This document shows, piece by piece, positions 9,912 to 18,134 of a stretch of 36,231 nucleotides of DNA. Within the stretch, counting starts at the first letter, position 1. Each line of letters begins with the position of its first letter. A program made the translations under genes and the position numbers. This stretch comes from Gammaproteobacteria bacterium (GTDB taxonomy: Bacteria > Pseudomonadota > Gammaproteobacteria > SZUA-152), in contig JAJRWE010000037.1 in the NCBI GenBank assembly GCA_024276955.1, positions 1 to 36,231 of the forward strand, given 5' to 3'. The notes under the pieces are model-generated. The model did not search any database and was not told where the DNA came from. It worked only from the letters and a program-made list of their open reading frames with translations.

Positions 9912-11048
9912 ATGGAAGGGCCGAACAGCGGGGCCGTACCCCGGGATGATCTACGCTACTGGCTGGCGCTACATCGTACCCCCGGCCTGGGTGCGATAGC
10001 GTTTCAGCGTCTGCTGGAGCAGTTTTCCTCGCCCCGTGAATTTTTTACGTTGCCCGCGTCCGAGCGACGTTGCGCACTGCCTCTGCCACCGGCCGGCCGG
10101 GCCTTTCTTGCTGCGCCCGGTTGGGACAAGGTCGAGCCTGACCTACGCTGGGCGGAAAGTGAATCCCACCATATCCTGACTCTGCACGATCCCGCCTATC
10201 CGCGGCTGTTGAGAGAGATTGCGGACCCACCGCCACTGCTGTTTGTGTGTGGGAATCCGGCCCTCCTCTCCCGGCCACAGGTCGCTATCGTTGGCAGCCG
10301 TAACCCCAGCGCAGGCGGGCTCAGTCTGGCGGAAGACTTTGCCCGCTCTCTGTGTCGTTCCGGTCTGATCGTCACCAGTGGCATGGCGTTGGGCATCGAT
10401 GCGGCGAGTCATCGGGGGGCGTTGCGGGCAAAGGGCGGCACGATTGCCGTGGCGGGTACCGGGCCGGATCGCATCTACCCGGCCCGGCACCGGAGTCTGG
10501 CGCAGGCCATTGTGGAGCAGGGCGCCATCGTCAGCGAATTTTCACCCGGCACACCGGCACTGCCTGGCAACTTTCCGCGCCGCAACCGCATTATCAGTGG
10601 CCTCAGTCTGGGTGTGCTGGTGGTGGAGGCCGCCTGCAAGAGCGGCTCCCTCATCACGGCGCGCCTGGCGGCGGAACAGGGGCGGGAAGTGTTTGCCCTG
10701 CCCGGCTCTATTCACCACCCGCTGGCACGGGGTTGTCACCGGCTGATCCGGCAAGGCGCGAAACTGGTGGAAGACATAGGCGATATCCTGGAGGAACTGG
10801 GGCCGCTGGCTGCAGTCACAGAGTATAAGTCTGCGGGTGTTGAGAAGGAGGATATCGATCCCAATGTGCCGCCTGCCGAGCAGCAGCTGTTGGTGTCACT
10901 GGGTTTTGAACCGGCGAGCATTGACACCCTAGTGGAACGCAGTGGATTGACGGCGGACGTTGTTTCCTCCATGCTTTTAAATATGGAGTTGCAGGGACGC
11001 GTCACATCAAGCGGTGGCCACTACTGCCGCGTTGACAAAAGTAGGTGA
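9912..11048 (+). CDS. dprA: DNA processing protein DprA/Smf
   Basis: DprA binds incoming single-stranded DNA during natural transformation and loads RecA. The Rossmann-like core is complete: VAIVGSRNPS, SGMALGIDAASH, GTIAVAGTGPDRIYP, RRNRIISGLSLGVLVVEA and SGSLITARLAAEQGREVFALPG. An N-terminal SAM-like region and a C-terminal winged-helix region (about the last 65 residues) flank it. The total is 378 residues from ATG 9912. ATG 9903 is also in frame but abuts GGAGG at 9898-9902 with no spacer, whereas 9912 has a 9-bp spacer. The stop codon is followed within 3 bp by smg. Together with pilT/pilU further on, it fits a transformable organism, but competence is not shown. Confidence 0.95.
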   Translation: MEGPNSGAVPRDDLRYWLALHRTPGLGAIAFQRLLEQFSSPREFFTLPASERRCALPLPPAGRAFLAAPGWDKVEPDLRWAESESHHILTLHDPAYPRLLREIADPPPLLFVCGNPALLSRPQVAIVGSRNPSAGGLSLAEDFARSLCRSGLIVTSGMALGIDAASHRGALRAKGGTIAVAGTGPDRIYPARHRSLAQAIVEQGAIVSEFSPGTPALPGNFPRRNRIISGLSLGVLVVEAACKSGSLITARLAAEQGREVFALPGSIHHPLARGCHRLIRQGAKLVEDIGDILEELGPLAAVTEYKSAGVEKEDIDPNVPPAEQQLLVSLGFEPASIDTLVERSGLTADVVSSMLLNMELQGRVTSSGGHYCRVDKSR

Positions 11049-11050
11049 CC

Positions 11051-11530
11051 ATGAAAGAAGATGTGCTTGATGTACTGATGTATCTGTTTGAGAACTATAT
11101 GGACGATGACGCCGCCCTGGATGAAGACCCGGAAACCTTGCGGGTCCAGCTCCGTGAGGCGGGTTTTCTTCATTCAGAGATCAGCAAGGCATTTACTTGG
11201 CTGGAGGATTTGGCCCTGGCCCAGCGTGATGCAGCGCCACAGTCGGTTCAGGCCGGACGCTCCATTCGCGTGTTCAATGCCAGCGAAGAGAAGAAGCTGG
11301 ATATCGAAAGCCGTGGATTTCTCATTTTTCTCGAACAGATGGGCGTGTTGGATGACGCCAGCCGCGAGCTGGTGATCGACCGTATCATGGCGCTGGAGTC
11401 ACCGGATATCGATCTGGAACAGGTGAAGTGGGTGGTGCTGATGGTGCTGTTCAACCAGCCGGGCCTGGAAGAGGCCTTTTCCTGGATGGAAAACATGGTG
11501 ATGGAAGAGTCCCAGCAGTCTCTGCACTGA
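11051..11530 (+). CDS. smg: Smg family protein (DUF494)
   Basis: The 159-residue protein begins MKEDVLDVLMYLFENYMDDD, which is the recognisable N-terminus of the Smg/DUF494 family. It is acidic and mostly helical, with no signal peptide or membrane segment. Its function is not established. It follows dprA as in E. coli and many other gammaproteobacteria. A GTG at 11045 overlapping the dprA stop would add two residues; ATG 11051 was preferred. The gene ends 14 bp before a strong terminator. Confidence 0.9.
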   Translation: MKEDVLDVLMYLFENYMDDDAALDEDPETLRVQLREAGFLHSEISKAFTWLEDLALAQRDAAPQSVQAGRSIRVFNASEEKKLDIESRGFLIFLEQMGVLDDASRELVIDRIMALESPDIDLEQVKWVVLMVLFNQPGLEEAFSWMENMVMEESQQSLH

Positions 11531-11544
11531 TCCCGCACGGCACG

Positions 11545-11586
11545 AAAAAAGCCCCCTGTCTCACGCGTGAGACAGGGGGCTTTTTT
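11545..11586. terminator. Bidirectional rho-independent terminator
   Basis: A perfect 30-bp inverted repeat spans 11551-11580 (left arm GCCCCCTGTCTCACG, right arm CGTGAGACAGGGGGC). It is preceded by six A residues and followed by six T residues, so it can terminate both smg (rightward) and the reductase gene (leftward, stop at 11603). Confidence 0.95.
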
Positions 11587-11602
11587 GTCTCTCGATATTT
11601 TA

Positions 11603-12574
11603 TTAATCCACGGCAGGGACAAACGGATCGGCGTAAATGTCCTTGAGTGAGGCGCCCGCCAGAAAGGCCTTCTGACGGGCGGATTTCACCATGTCTTCGC
11701 GGCCACACAGATAGATGCGCCAGCCGCCCAGTTTGCCGGTCTCTTCCAGCGCCTTTTGGTCTGCACGCCCAGCAGTCATCCCCGCCGGCGGAGTGCCCTG
11801 GGAGACGCAGGGGTGGTAGTGAACATTCGTGTGGACGGCATCCAGTGCCTTCAGCTCATCGATGAGATACAGGCCTTCCGCCGTACTACTGCCGTGGTAG
11901 AGGTGGATTTCGCCCTGGTGCTCCTGGTGCAGGGCATCACGCAGGATGCCATAAAGTGGGGCCAGACCGGTGCCCGTGCCGATCAGGAGCAGGTTTTGTC
12001 CGGGCTGGCCCGGGGTATAGAAGCAGTCGCCGGTTGCCGGACTGATACTGACCCGGTCATCGACTTTCAGGGCAGTGTGTATCCATCCGCTGACCTTGCC
12101 GCCGGGGATATGGCGGACGTGCAGCTCAAGGAAATCGTCGCCATCCGCGAGACTGGCCAGCGAATAGCTACGCTCGGTCCCGTCGGGGCCTTGCAGATTG
12201 AGGAACTGGCCGGGGAAATAGCTGTAGTTCTCCGGTCGCACCAGCCGTACCCGAAGGACATCGGCATTGAGTCTGTCCAGCGCCAGCACGTCGGTTTCCA
12301 CGCTCTGAAAATCCTTGCCCGGCCGGGCGATGGCAATATCTTCTTCCGCAACATAGGAGCACATGAGGAAATAGTTCTGTGCCTTCAGGGCGTCTTTGAG
12401 GCCCTTCTGGGATGCCTCCGAAGGCGTGCCCTCCTTCATCATCATCATGCAGCTCTGGCAGACACCTGCACGGCAGGAGTAATTGACGGATACGTCGTGC
12501 CGGATCAGGCAATCGAGAACCGATTCGCTATCTTCAGCCAGATATTCCCGGCCATCAAATGCAATTATTGGCAT
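11603..12574 (-). CDS. 2Fe-2S ferredoxin / FAD / NAD(P)H reductase
   Basis: The 323-residue protein is a three-domain electron-transfer flavoenzyme. Residues 1-90 form a plant-type ferredoxin with cluster ligands C34, C39, C42 (CRAGVCQSC) and C72. Residues 93-190 form the FAD domain with RSYSLAS at 134-140. Residues 195-320 form the NAD(P)H domain with GTGTGLAP at 198-205 and the late CGRE motif near 294. This order is typical of reductases of multicomponent oxygenases and of CDP-6-deoxyglucoseen reductase relatives. It follows the truncated haemoglobin gene with a 24-bp gap, so it is the likely electron donor that re-reduces the globin haem during NO dioxygenation. That pairing is inferred from context. 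Confidence 0.9.
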   Translation of the reverse strand: MPIIAFDGREYLAEDSESVLDCLIRHDVSVNYSCRAGVCQSCMMMMKEGTPSEASQKGLKDALKAQNYFLMCSYVAEEDIAIARPGKDFQSVETDVLALDRLNADVLRVRLVRPENYSYFPGQFLNLQGPDGTERSYSLASLADGDDFLELHVRHIPGGKVSGWIHTALKVDDRVSISPATGDCFYTPGQPGQNLLLIGTGTGLAPLYGILRDALHQEHQGEIHLYHGSSTAEGLYLIDELKALDAVHTNVHYHPCVSQGTPPAGMTAGRADQKALEETGKLGGWRIYLCGREDMVKSARQKAFLAGASLKDIYADPFVPAVD

Positions 12575-12598
12575 AACCTATCCGTCGAGAGTGATGAA

Positions 12599-12967
12599 CT
12601 AGCGACCTAGAACATCATTGCGGGTGGTTTCGGCGATGGCGGCGACTTCACCGATCAGCTCATCGGAAACGCCCAGTTCTTTCAGTGTGCTACCGAGGTT
12701 TTCGACCACGGCATCAAAGTGGCTGTCATTCAGGCCGCGGGCAACCAGGTGTGCGTGGCCCTTTCGCATGTCTTCACCGGTGTAGCTGTTGGGGCCACCG
12801 AAGGCCATGGTCAGGAAGGCTTTCTGTTTGGCGGCTTGTTTATCCATGTCGACATCGGCAAAGAATTCGTTAATACGGTCATCGGCCAGCACTTTGCGAT
12901 AGAAAATATCGACGGCGGCATCGACGGCGGCATCGCCGCCCAAACGGTTGAAAAGTGAATCGGACAT
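12599..12967 (-). CDS. Group I truncated haemoglobin
   Basis: The 122-residue protein matches group I truncated globins: N-terminal LFNRLGGDAAVDAAV, a distal B10 tyrosine in IFYRKVL (Y23), the proximal F8 histidine in RKGHAHLV (H71), followed by HFDAVVENLGSTLKELGV. It would bind O2 and NO in the cytoplasm; members of this group act as NO dioxygenases when supplied with electrons. It is the first gene of a two-gene operon with the flavoreductase and is divergent from an NsrR-type NO sensor, supporting a role in nitric oxide detoxification. Confidence 0.92.
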   Translation of the reverse strand: MSDSLFNRLGGDAAVDAAVDIFYRKVLADDRINEFFADVDMDKQAAKQKAFLTMAFGGPNSYTGEDMRKGHAHLVARGLNDSHFDAVVENLGSTLKELGVSDELIGEVAAIAETTRNDVLGR

Positions 12968-13128
12968 ACGGGTAGAGCTCCTCGGTTTGCTGGTATCAGC
13001 GATGGAATATACGCCAGAACGGTGAGTGTCTGGCGCGGTTATGGGTACTCAAGGTTATATTTGTCGAAGGCATAAAAGTCACGTCTCCGCGCGGAGATTC
13101 GAATATCCAGCTGAAAACAGTCAATCAA

Positions 13129-13151
13129 ATGATGTATTCTGAATATAGTAT
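13129..13151. promoter_or_regulatory. Candidate NsrR operator
   Basis: The 23-bp stretch has the perfect dyad core TATTC-T-GAATA. Its left half (ATGATGTATTC) matches 8 of 11 positions of the known NsrR half-site AAGATGCATTT; the right half is weaker. It overlaps the proposed -10 box of the globin operon, so binding would block transcription. A separate perfect 14-bp palindrome, TCTCCGCGCGGAGA, lies at 13084-13097 and has no assigned role. Confidence 0.45.
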
Positions 13152-13177
13152 AACTGTGCTCGGGTTGTCGATGTCAA
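13147..13177 (-). promoter_or_regulatory. Candidate sigma-70 promoter of the globin-reductase operon
   Basis: On the minus strand, a perfect TTGACA (13177-13172) is followed after 19 bp by TATACT (13152-13147). The spacing is slightly long, but the hexamers are good and the orientation fits the globin gene starting at 12967, leaving a leader of about 170 nt. The -10 box lies inside the candidate NsrR site. Confidence 0.4.
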
Positions 13178-13227
13178 GATAGCCAGGGCAAAAGGGCTAC
13201 AACGGGTAAAAAGGTGAGAATGCACCG

Positions 13228-13692
13228 ATGCAACTGACGCTACATACAGATTATTCTCTGCGGGTATTGATCTATCTTGCCCAGAAAGGTGACACCCTGT
13301 CGACCATTAGCGAGGTCGCCACTTTCTATGCGATTTCGCGTAATCATCTGGTAAAGGTGGTGCATCATCTGGCGGGTGCCAATTTTATCCAGACCCTGCG
13401 TGGTAAGAACGGGGGTATGCGCCTGGCACGGGCGCCGGAAGATATCTCGGTGGGGGACGTGGTCCGTCAGATGGAGCCCAACTTTGATATTGTGGAATGC
13501 TTTAGTGCCGGTAATAGCACCGACAATCATTCCTGTGCCGTCGCATCCATTTGTGCACTGAAAAATGTGCTGCAGAAGGCCAGTCGTGAGTTTCTCTCCC
13601 TGCTGGATCGCTATTCACTGGCCGATGCCGTCGCCAGTGGCAGACAGGCGGAGATTGTTTTTCCACTGGAACAGTTCAAGCGCGATCGGTAG
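13228..13692 (+). CDS. nsrR: Rrf2-family nitric oxide-sensing repressor, NsrR type
   Basis: The 154-residue Rrf2 winged-helix protein begins MQLTLHTDYSLRVLIYLA, has the recognition helix AISRNHLVKVVHHLA, and carries three cysteines (C91, C103, C109) plus D8, the set that ligates the 4Fe-4S cluster in NsrR proteins. The C103-C109 spacing matches NsrR, while the gap between C91 and C103 is longer than in E. coli, with a Ser/Asn-rich insertion. NO destroys or nitrosylates the cluster and releases DNA. Divergence from the globin operon supports the NsrR assignment over IscR. The 3' end faces the dynamin-like gene across 48 bp. Confidence 0.88.
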   Translation: MQLTLHTDYSLRVLIYLAQKGDTLSTISEVATFYAISRNHLVKVVHHLAGANFIQTLRGKNGGMRLARAPEDISVGDVVRQMEPNFDIVECFSAGNSTDNHSCAVASICALKNVLQKASREFLSLLDRYSLADAVASGRQAEIVFPLEQFKRDR

Positions 13693-13740
13693 CCGCGATC
13701 TCCCCCTGTGTGTCAACCTTCCCGGCCTTTCGGTCGCCGG

Positions 13741-15702
13741 TTAGATCGCCGCCGCAGCGGGCTGTTGCGGGTTTTGGGTCGTCGGCAGTGGCGTATTGAT
13801 TGCCTTCAGAATGCCGTTGATGGTGTCCAGCTGTCGCATGAGGTCTTCGCTTTGGGCTTCCAGCTGGGCAATATTTTCCGCAAGCTTTTCCCGCGAGTTC
13901 TTTATTTTTTGCAGGTTGGCAAGGCGTTTTTCCAGCTGTTGCTTGCGCTCCTTGATGCGTGCCGCCAGCGGGCGCATGACCGAACCCGCCCAGTCCTCGG
14001 CGTCCTGGTTGGCGCGGAAGAAGATATTGCGTGCATGACTCACCATTGAGACGAAGAATTTCTTCACCACGAAGCTCTGCTCGGTCATGGTAGTGACGCT
14101 GCTGTTGCGGAATTCCTCGGCCTTTTTGTACAGCTGATCCAGCTCGCGGGTGTACGAAGCGGTGGCAAACAGGCTGGGATTGAGGTCGGAAAAGCCGTGT
14201 TCGTCGCGAAAACGGTCATAAATGGACTGGACGATGGCGTTGGATTTCTCAGTCTGGTGGTTGACGTGGGTCATGGTATCCCGCGCACCGTCAAAAAAGG
14301 TTTTCATACCCCCTTTCATGCCGTGGGTGGTCCAGCTGTCGACCATTCCGGCGCGGGTCTTGGCGATCAGGTGATCCAGTGAGTCAAGTCCCAGAGATTC
14401 CACCAGGGCGATGAGCTGACGTTTCAGCACATGGCGGCTGGTTTGAAAATTTTCCACATCTTTCTGATAAATGCCCTGCTCCATGCGCAGTTTCTGCATG
14501 GTCTCCATGAGCACGTCCGCGCTTTTTCCAGACAGGGAGCGCAGTTCATCCATCTGCGTCTGGATTTCATCCAGGCGCTGCGTGAGTACCCCCTTGGTGG
14601 TTCCGATCATGGCGCCGATGCGTGAGGTGATGTTGTTGCGCACCAGCTGCTGCTTGGCGGGCAGGACTTCATCGGAGAGCGTTGCCTCCAGCGCCAGCAG
14701 GCCGCTCTTCTGCAGCAGGGCGTCGTCATTCTTGACTCGCGCCAGCAATCCCTTTTGCGCGGTCACCGGGTAGACGCTGCGGCTTTCTACACCGAGTATG
14801 TCGGCGGTGTCTCGGCACTGTTTGTCGATATTGCGCTGTACGGCAGCTTCATCCTGCAATTCATCCCACAGGGTGTCTATCTTGTTCAGTACGACGATGA
14901 GCCCTGTGCGGTGATTGCCGCGGAAGGACTGTGCATGGGTATTCCAGATCTCCATGTCACTCTTGGTGGCCCCGGTGTCGGCCGCCAGCACAAAAATAAC
15001 CGCCTGGGCATTGGGCAGCATGTCCATGGTGAGTTCGGGTTCGGTGCCCATGGCGTTGAGCCCGGGGGTGTCAAGGATCACCAGGCCCTGCTTCAGCAGG
15101 GGGTGGGGGAAGCTGATCAGTACATGACGCCACATGGGAATCTCGATACTGACCGGCGGCACCTCGGCCTTTTCCTGCTCCTCACGGCTGTAAAGACCGA
15201 GCCGGATGGCATTGTCGACGGGAACGGGCTTGGTCTTGATGATTTCCTGAAAGGCCTCAACCATGGCTTGCGGGGAATCAATGTCGAGGTCGATGCTGAT
15301 CCAATGCGCGGGATCTTGCCTGAATTCGCTGATGCTGGTGTCTTCGAGGCGCGTTTCGATGGGCAGCATGCGGATGTAGGGTTTGTCCGCCTTGGTGTCG
15401 TGAAACAGCTCGGTGGGGCACATGGTGGTGCGCCCCGCCGAGGAGGGCAGCAGCCGTCGTTTGTAATTGGCGAAGAAAATGGCGTTGATCAACTCGGTCT
15501 TGCCGCGTGAGAACTCGGCGGCAAAACCAATGGTGATGTTATCGGATTCCAGCGCATCGATAATTTCATAGATGCGCAGGTCGTCTTCCGGGGAACTCAT
15601 ATCGTGCGTCGCCAGCCAGTCACGATAGGTTGTGATTTGCCGCTTGGTGTCGTCCTTCCAGCGGCTATAAGCGTTGAGCTGTTGTGTAAATTGTTCCTTC
15701 AC
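13741..15702 (-). CDS. Dynamin-like large GTPase
   Basis: From GTG 15702 the product has 653 residues. The GTPase domain occupies about residues 30-330: G1 in AAEFSRGKTELINA, a G2-like threonine in AGRTTMCPTE, G3 DTPG (LVILDTPGLNAMG) and G4 NKID (VVLNKIDTLWDEL). The remainder is largely helical, with long amphipathic and coiled-coil stretches at about 355-420 and in the last 75 residues, as in bacterial dynamin-like proteins that act on membranes. The frame extends to ATG 15783, but AAGGTAGG precedes GTG 15702 at a normal distance and the extra 27 residues look non-coding. It stands alone, with no partner DLP gene beside it. Its role is unknown; membrane repair or phage defence are possibilities only. 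Confidence 0.85.
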   Translation of the reverse strand: MKEQFTQQLNAYSRWKDDTKRQITTYRDWLATHDMSSPEDDLRIYEIIDALESDNITIGFAAEFSRGKTELINAIFFANYKRRLLPSSAGRTTMCPTELFHDTKADKPYIRMLPIETRLEDTSISEFRQDPAHWISIDLDIDSPQAMVEAFQEIIKTKPVPVDNAIRLGLYSREEQEKAEVPPVSIEIPMWRHVLISFPHPLLKQGLVILDTPGLNAMGTEPELTMDMLPNAQAVIFVLAADTGATKSDMEIWNTHAQSFRGNHRTGLIVVLNKIDTLWDELQDEAAVQRNIDKQCRDTADILGVESRSVYPVTAQKGLLARVKNDDALLQKSGLLALEATLSDEVLPAKQQLVRNNITSRIGAMIGTTKGVLTQRLDEIQTQMDELRSLSGKSADVLMETMQKLRMEQGIYQKDVENFQTSRHVLKRQLIALVESLGLDSLDHLIAKTRAGMVDSWTTHGMKGGMKTFFDGARDTMTHVNHQTEKSNAIVQSIYDRFRDEHGFSDLNPSLFATASYTRELDQLYKKAEEFRNSSVTTMTEQSFVVKKFFVSMVSHARNIFFRANQDAEDWAGSVMRPLAARIKERKQQLEKRLANLQKIKNSREKLAENIAQLEAQSEDLMRQLDTINGILKAINTPLPTTQNPQQPAAAAI

Positions 15703-15880
15703 CTTGCCTACCTTTTTTGTTGCAAGTGTTGCGAAGAGTGTCACCGTGATGGTGATGTGTGCAGGGCAATACGTCGATATCAATAACGGCCGGCGGGTGA
15801 GGAAGTTTAGAGGGATATCAAGGATTAACGGCGGGCCTGTGGCGTTCCCGACCAGCGGTGTCAGAGCGGATGCGAACGGC

Positions 15881-16465
15881 TCACCCGGCGATCAGTCCCC
15901 GGCCCAGGTCCTGGATGGGGGCGATGAGGAGGATTTCGAGTAATTGCAGGCCGACAAGCACCAGGATGGGCGACAAGTCAAAGCCGGAGATAGGCGGCAG
16001 GATACGCCGCGCCCGGCCCAGCAGGGGCTCATTGAGGCTGTAAAGCAGCGCCACGGCGGGGTTGTAGTTGCCCGGGCTGACCCAGCTGAGGATGACCTGG
16101 ATCAGGATAGTAAAAAAGTAGATGTTGAGCAGCAGCGTCAACAGTCCGGCCAGGGTGAGCACCATCAGCCCTAATGGGTGGATGCCGAAGCCTTGCACGG
16201 CGGCGATGAGCAACAGCTTGGCCGCCTGTAGCACGATCAGCAGCACCACACTCGCCATATCGATGCCCATCACGCCCGGAATGATGCGGCGCAGTGGCAG
16301 CAATGGCGGGTTGGTGACCTTGACCAGAAACTGTGACACGGGATTGTAGAAATCGGCCCGCACCATGGCCAGCAGGAAGCGCAGCATCACGGCGCCCGCG
16401 TACAGGCCGAACAGGGTTTGAATCAGAAAGATCCCGGCATTGCCGGCGTATGAACCGCCCATCAT
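15881..16465 (-). CDS. yggT: YggT family integral membrane protein
   Basis: The 194-residue protein consists of two copies of the YggT unit. Each has a hydrophobic helix, an amphipathic region with NPxxQFLVKVTNPPLLPLRR-like or YSLNEPLLGRARR residues, and further helices, giving four or more membrane segments. Function is not firmly known; the family is linked to osmotic-stress or cell-division phenotypes in different bacteria. It follows proC with one base between them and is part of the conserved yggS-proC-yggT order. The alternative start at 16462 differs by a single Met. Confidence 0.92.
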   Translation of the reverse strand: MMGGSYAGNAGIFLIQTLFGLYAGAVMLRFLLAMVRADFYNPVSQFLVKVTNPPLLPLRRIIPGVMGIDMASVVLLIVLQAAKLLLIAAVQGFGIHPLGLMVLTLAGLLTLLLNIYFFTILIQVILSWVSPGNYNPAVALLYSLNEPLLGRARRILPPISGFDLSPILVLVGLQLLEILLIAPIQDLGRGLIAG

Positions 16466-16466
16466 C

Positions 16467-17300
16467 CTAGGATCCTGTCTCGTCCAGCATTTTCGCCAGC
16501 TCCCGCGAGCGGTCGCGGGCGGCCTTCAGCACCTTGCCCAGCAGGGCGTCGATGTCGCCTTTTTCCATTACCAGCAGGCCTTGCTCGGTGGTGCCGCCGG
16601 GCGAGGTAACGCGCTCGCGCAGGGTGGCGATGGGTTCACTGCTCTCGATCGCCATGCGGGCAGCGCCAAGGGCGGTCTGCAGGGTCAGCAGGCGGGCGCT
16701 CTGTGCCGGCATGCCCAGTTCGATGGCGGCCTTTTCCAGCCCTTCCATGATGCGGAAGAAATAGGCCGGACCGCTGCCGGACAGGGCGGTGACCGTATCC
16801 ATCTGCGCCTCGTCGTCGATCCACAGGGTCAGGCCGGTGGCGCGCAGGATGGCCTCGGCCAAGTCGCGCTGTTCCCCGGAGACGCCGGCGCTGGCATACA
16901 GGCCGGTGGCGCCGGACTGCAGCAGCGCCGGGGTGTTGGGCATGGCGCGCACGATGGCGGCGTCGCCGCCCAGCCAGCGCTTGAGACTGTTGGTGCGCAC
17001 CCCGGCGGCCACGGAGACGACGAGCGGCTGGTTGCGCTGCACGGTATCGATGAGGTCTTTGCAGGCCTCGTGCAACACCTGTGGCTTGACCGCCAGGACG
17101 ATGACGTCGGCATCCTCGGCACAAGCAGCGTTGTCTTCGCTGATACGCACGCCGAACTGCGCGGCGAGGTGTTCCCGTTGGGCGGGGTCACGGTCGGCAA
17201 CGCACAGGCGGGCGGGAGAAACGTGGTCGGCCAGCAGGCCGCCGATGAGGCTGGTGGCCATGTTGCCGCCACCGATAAAGGCAATATTGACGTCTTTCAT
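16467..17300 (-). CDS. proC: Pyrroline-5-carboxylate reductase
   Basis: The 277-residue enzyme carries out the last step of proline synthesis, reducing 1-pyrroline-5-carboxylate with NAD(P)H. The N-terminal Rossmann domain begins NIAFIGGGNMATSLIGGLL, followed by VILAVKPQVL. The C-terminal dimerisation domain contains the conserved ALSGSGPAYFF and the SPGGTTEQGL signature. Length and motifs are normal. It is located 63 bp after yggS and next to yggT. Confidence 0.97.
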   Translation of the reverse strand: MKDVNIAFIGGGNMATSLIGGLLADHVSPARLCVADRDPAQREHLAAQFGVRISEDNAACAEDADVIVLAVKPQVLHEACKDLIDTVQRNQPLVVSVAAGVRTNSLKRWLGGDAAIVRAMPNTPALLQSGATGLYASAGVSGEQRDLAEAILRATGLTLWIDDEAQMDTVTALSGSGPAYFFRIMEGLEKAAIELGMPAQSARLLTLQTALGAARMAIESSEPIATLRERVTSPGGTTEQGLLVMEKGDIDALLGKVLKAARDRSRELAKMLDETGS

Positions 17301-17363
17301 GGGGGCCTAAGATACTGTTTTATCGTCGCCTGCGCTACGTCTTAGCGGCGTCTGGTTGAAGTA

Positions 17364-18080
17364 CTAGTTTCGCGGCCCGAAGATATCGCTGCCAACTCGC
17401 ACAAGGGTGGCACCTTCGGCAATGGCGGCCTCCAGATCGCCGGACATGCCCATGGACAGCGTGTCCAGCGCAAGGCCGTCCGTGTTAAGTGCGTCGAATG
17501 CCTCGCGCAGGTGGCGAAAGGCGGCACGCTGGCGTTCGAAATCACTTTCCCGGGCCGGGATCGCCATCAGTCCGCGCAGGCGCAGGCCAGGTAGCCTGGC
17601 AACGCAGGCCGCCAGCACGGGCAACTGGTCTAGGTCAATACCCGACTTCGTTGCCTCGCTGCTGATGTTGGTCTGCAGGCAGACGTTCAGCGGCGGCAGT
17701 TCCGACGGACGCTGGGTGCTGAGACGGCGAGCGATCTTTTCACGGTCCACGCTGTGTACCCAGTCGAAATGTTGGGCGATGGGCTGAGTCTTGTTGGACT
17801 GGATGGGGCCGATGAAATGCCATTCCAGCCCCAGCACGGTGAGTTCCTTCTGCTTACCCAGCGCCTCCTGCAGGTAACTTTCACCGAAGGCACGATAGCC
17901 GGCACGGGTCAGCTGCTCAATGTCGGCAACAGGGCGGGTCTTGCTCACGGGCAGCAACTTCACGGAACCCGGTGAACGTCCAAAGCGTATTTCGGCCTCG
18001 CGGATACGTTGCTCGACATGGGCGAGGCGCTGTTTAAGTAATGGGCTGGTGGTCACAGAACGGGTTTCCGGCATGGTCAA
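17364..18080 (-). CDS. yggS: YggS/PLPBP pyridoxal phosphate homeostasis protein
   Basis: The 238-residue protein is the PLP-binding single-domain TIM-barrel relative of the alanine racemase N-terminal domain. The PLP lysine is visible in LLPVSKTRPV (K47), followed by FGESYLQEA, WHFIGPIQSNKT, NISSEATKSGI and SMGMSGDLEAAI, the family motifs. It buffers PLP and affects amino-acid pools. It is located upstream of proC and divergent from pilT, as in many gammaproteobacteria. The in-frame ATG at 18074 is an alternative start. Confidence 0.95.
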   Translation of the reverse strand: MTMPETRSVTTSPLLKQRLAHVEQRIREAEIRFGRSPGSVKLLPVSKTRPVADIEQLTRAGYRAFGESYLQEALGKQKELTVLGLEWHFIGPIQSNKTQPIAQHFDWVHSVDREKIARRLSTQRPSELPPLNVCLQTNISSEATKSGIDLDQLPVLAACVARLPGLRLRGLMAIPARESDFERQRAAFRHLREAFDALNTDGLALDTLSMGMSGDLEAAIAEGATLVRVGSDIFGPRN

Positions 18081-18105
18081 CAGGTCACAGTATGCGTTAT
18101 GTTTA

Positions 18106-18131
18106 GGGCGCTTCTATTCTTAGAAGCGCCC
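18106..18131. repeat. Perfect hairpin upstream of yggS
   Basis: GGGCGCTTCTA and TAGAAGCGCCC form an 11-bp perfect stem with a TTCT loop. There is no T-tract on either side, so it is not a clear terminator. It sits 26 bp upstream of the yggS start and touches the larger palindromic element that begins at 18135. Confidence 0.8.
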
Positions 18132-18134
18132 TTT

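Noticed and set aside
13704-13735. CCGGC...GCCGG hairpin between nsrR and the dynamin gene as a terminator
   Set aside because: The stem is only 5 bp and no T-tract follows on either strand.
15703-15783. N-terminal extension of the dynamin-like gene to ATG 15783
   Set aside because: The 27 extra residues look non-coding and a ribosome-binding site precedes GTG 15702.
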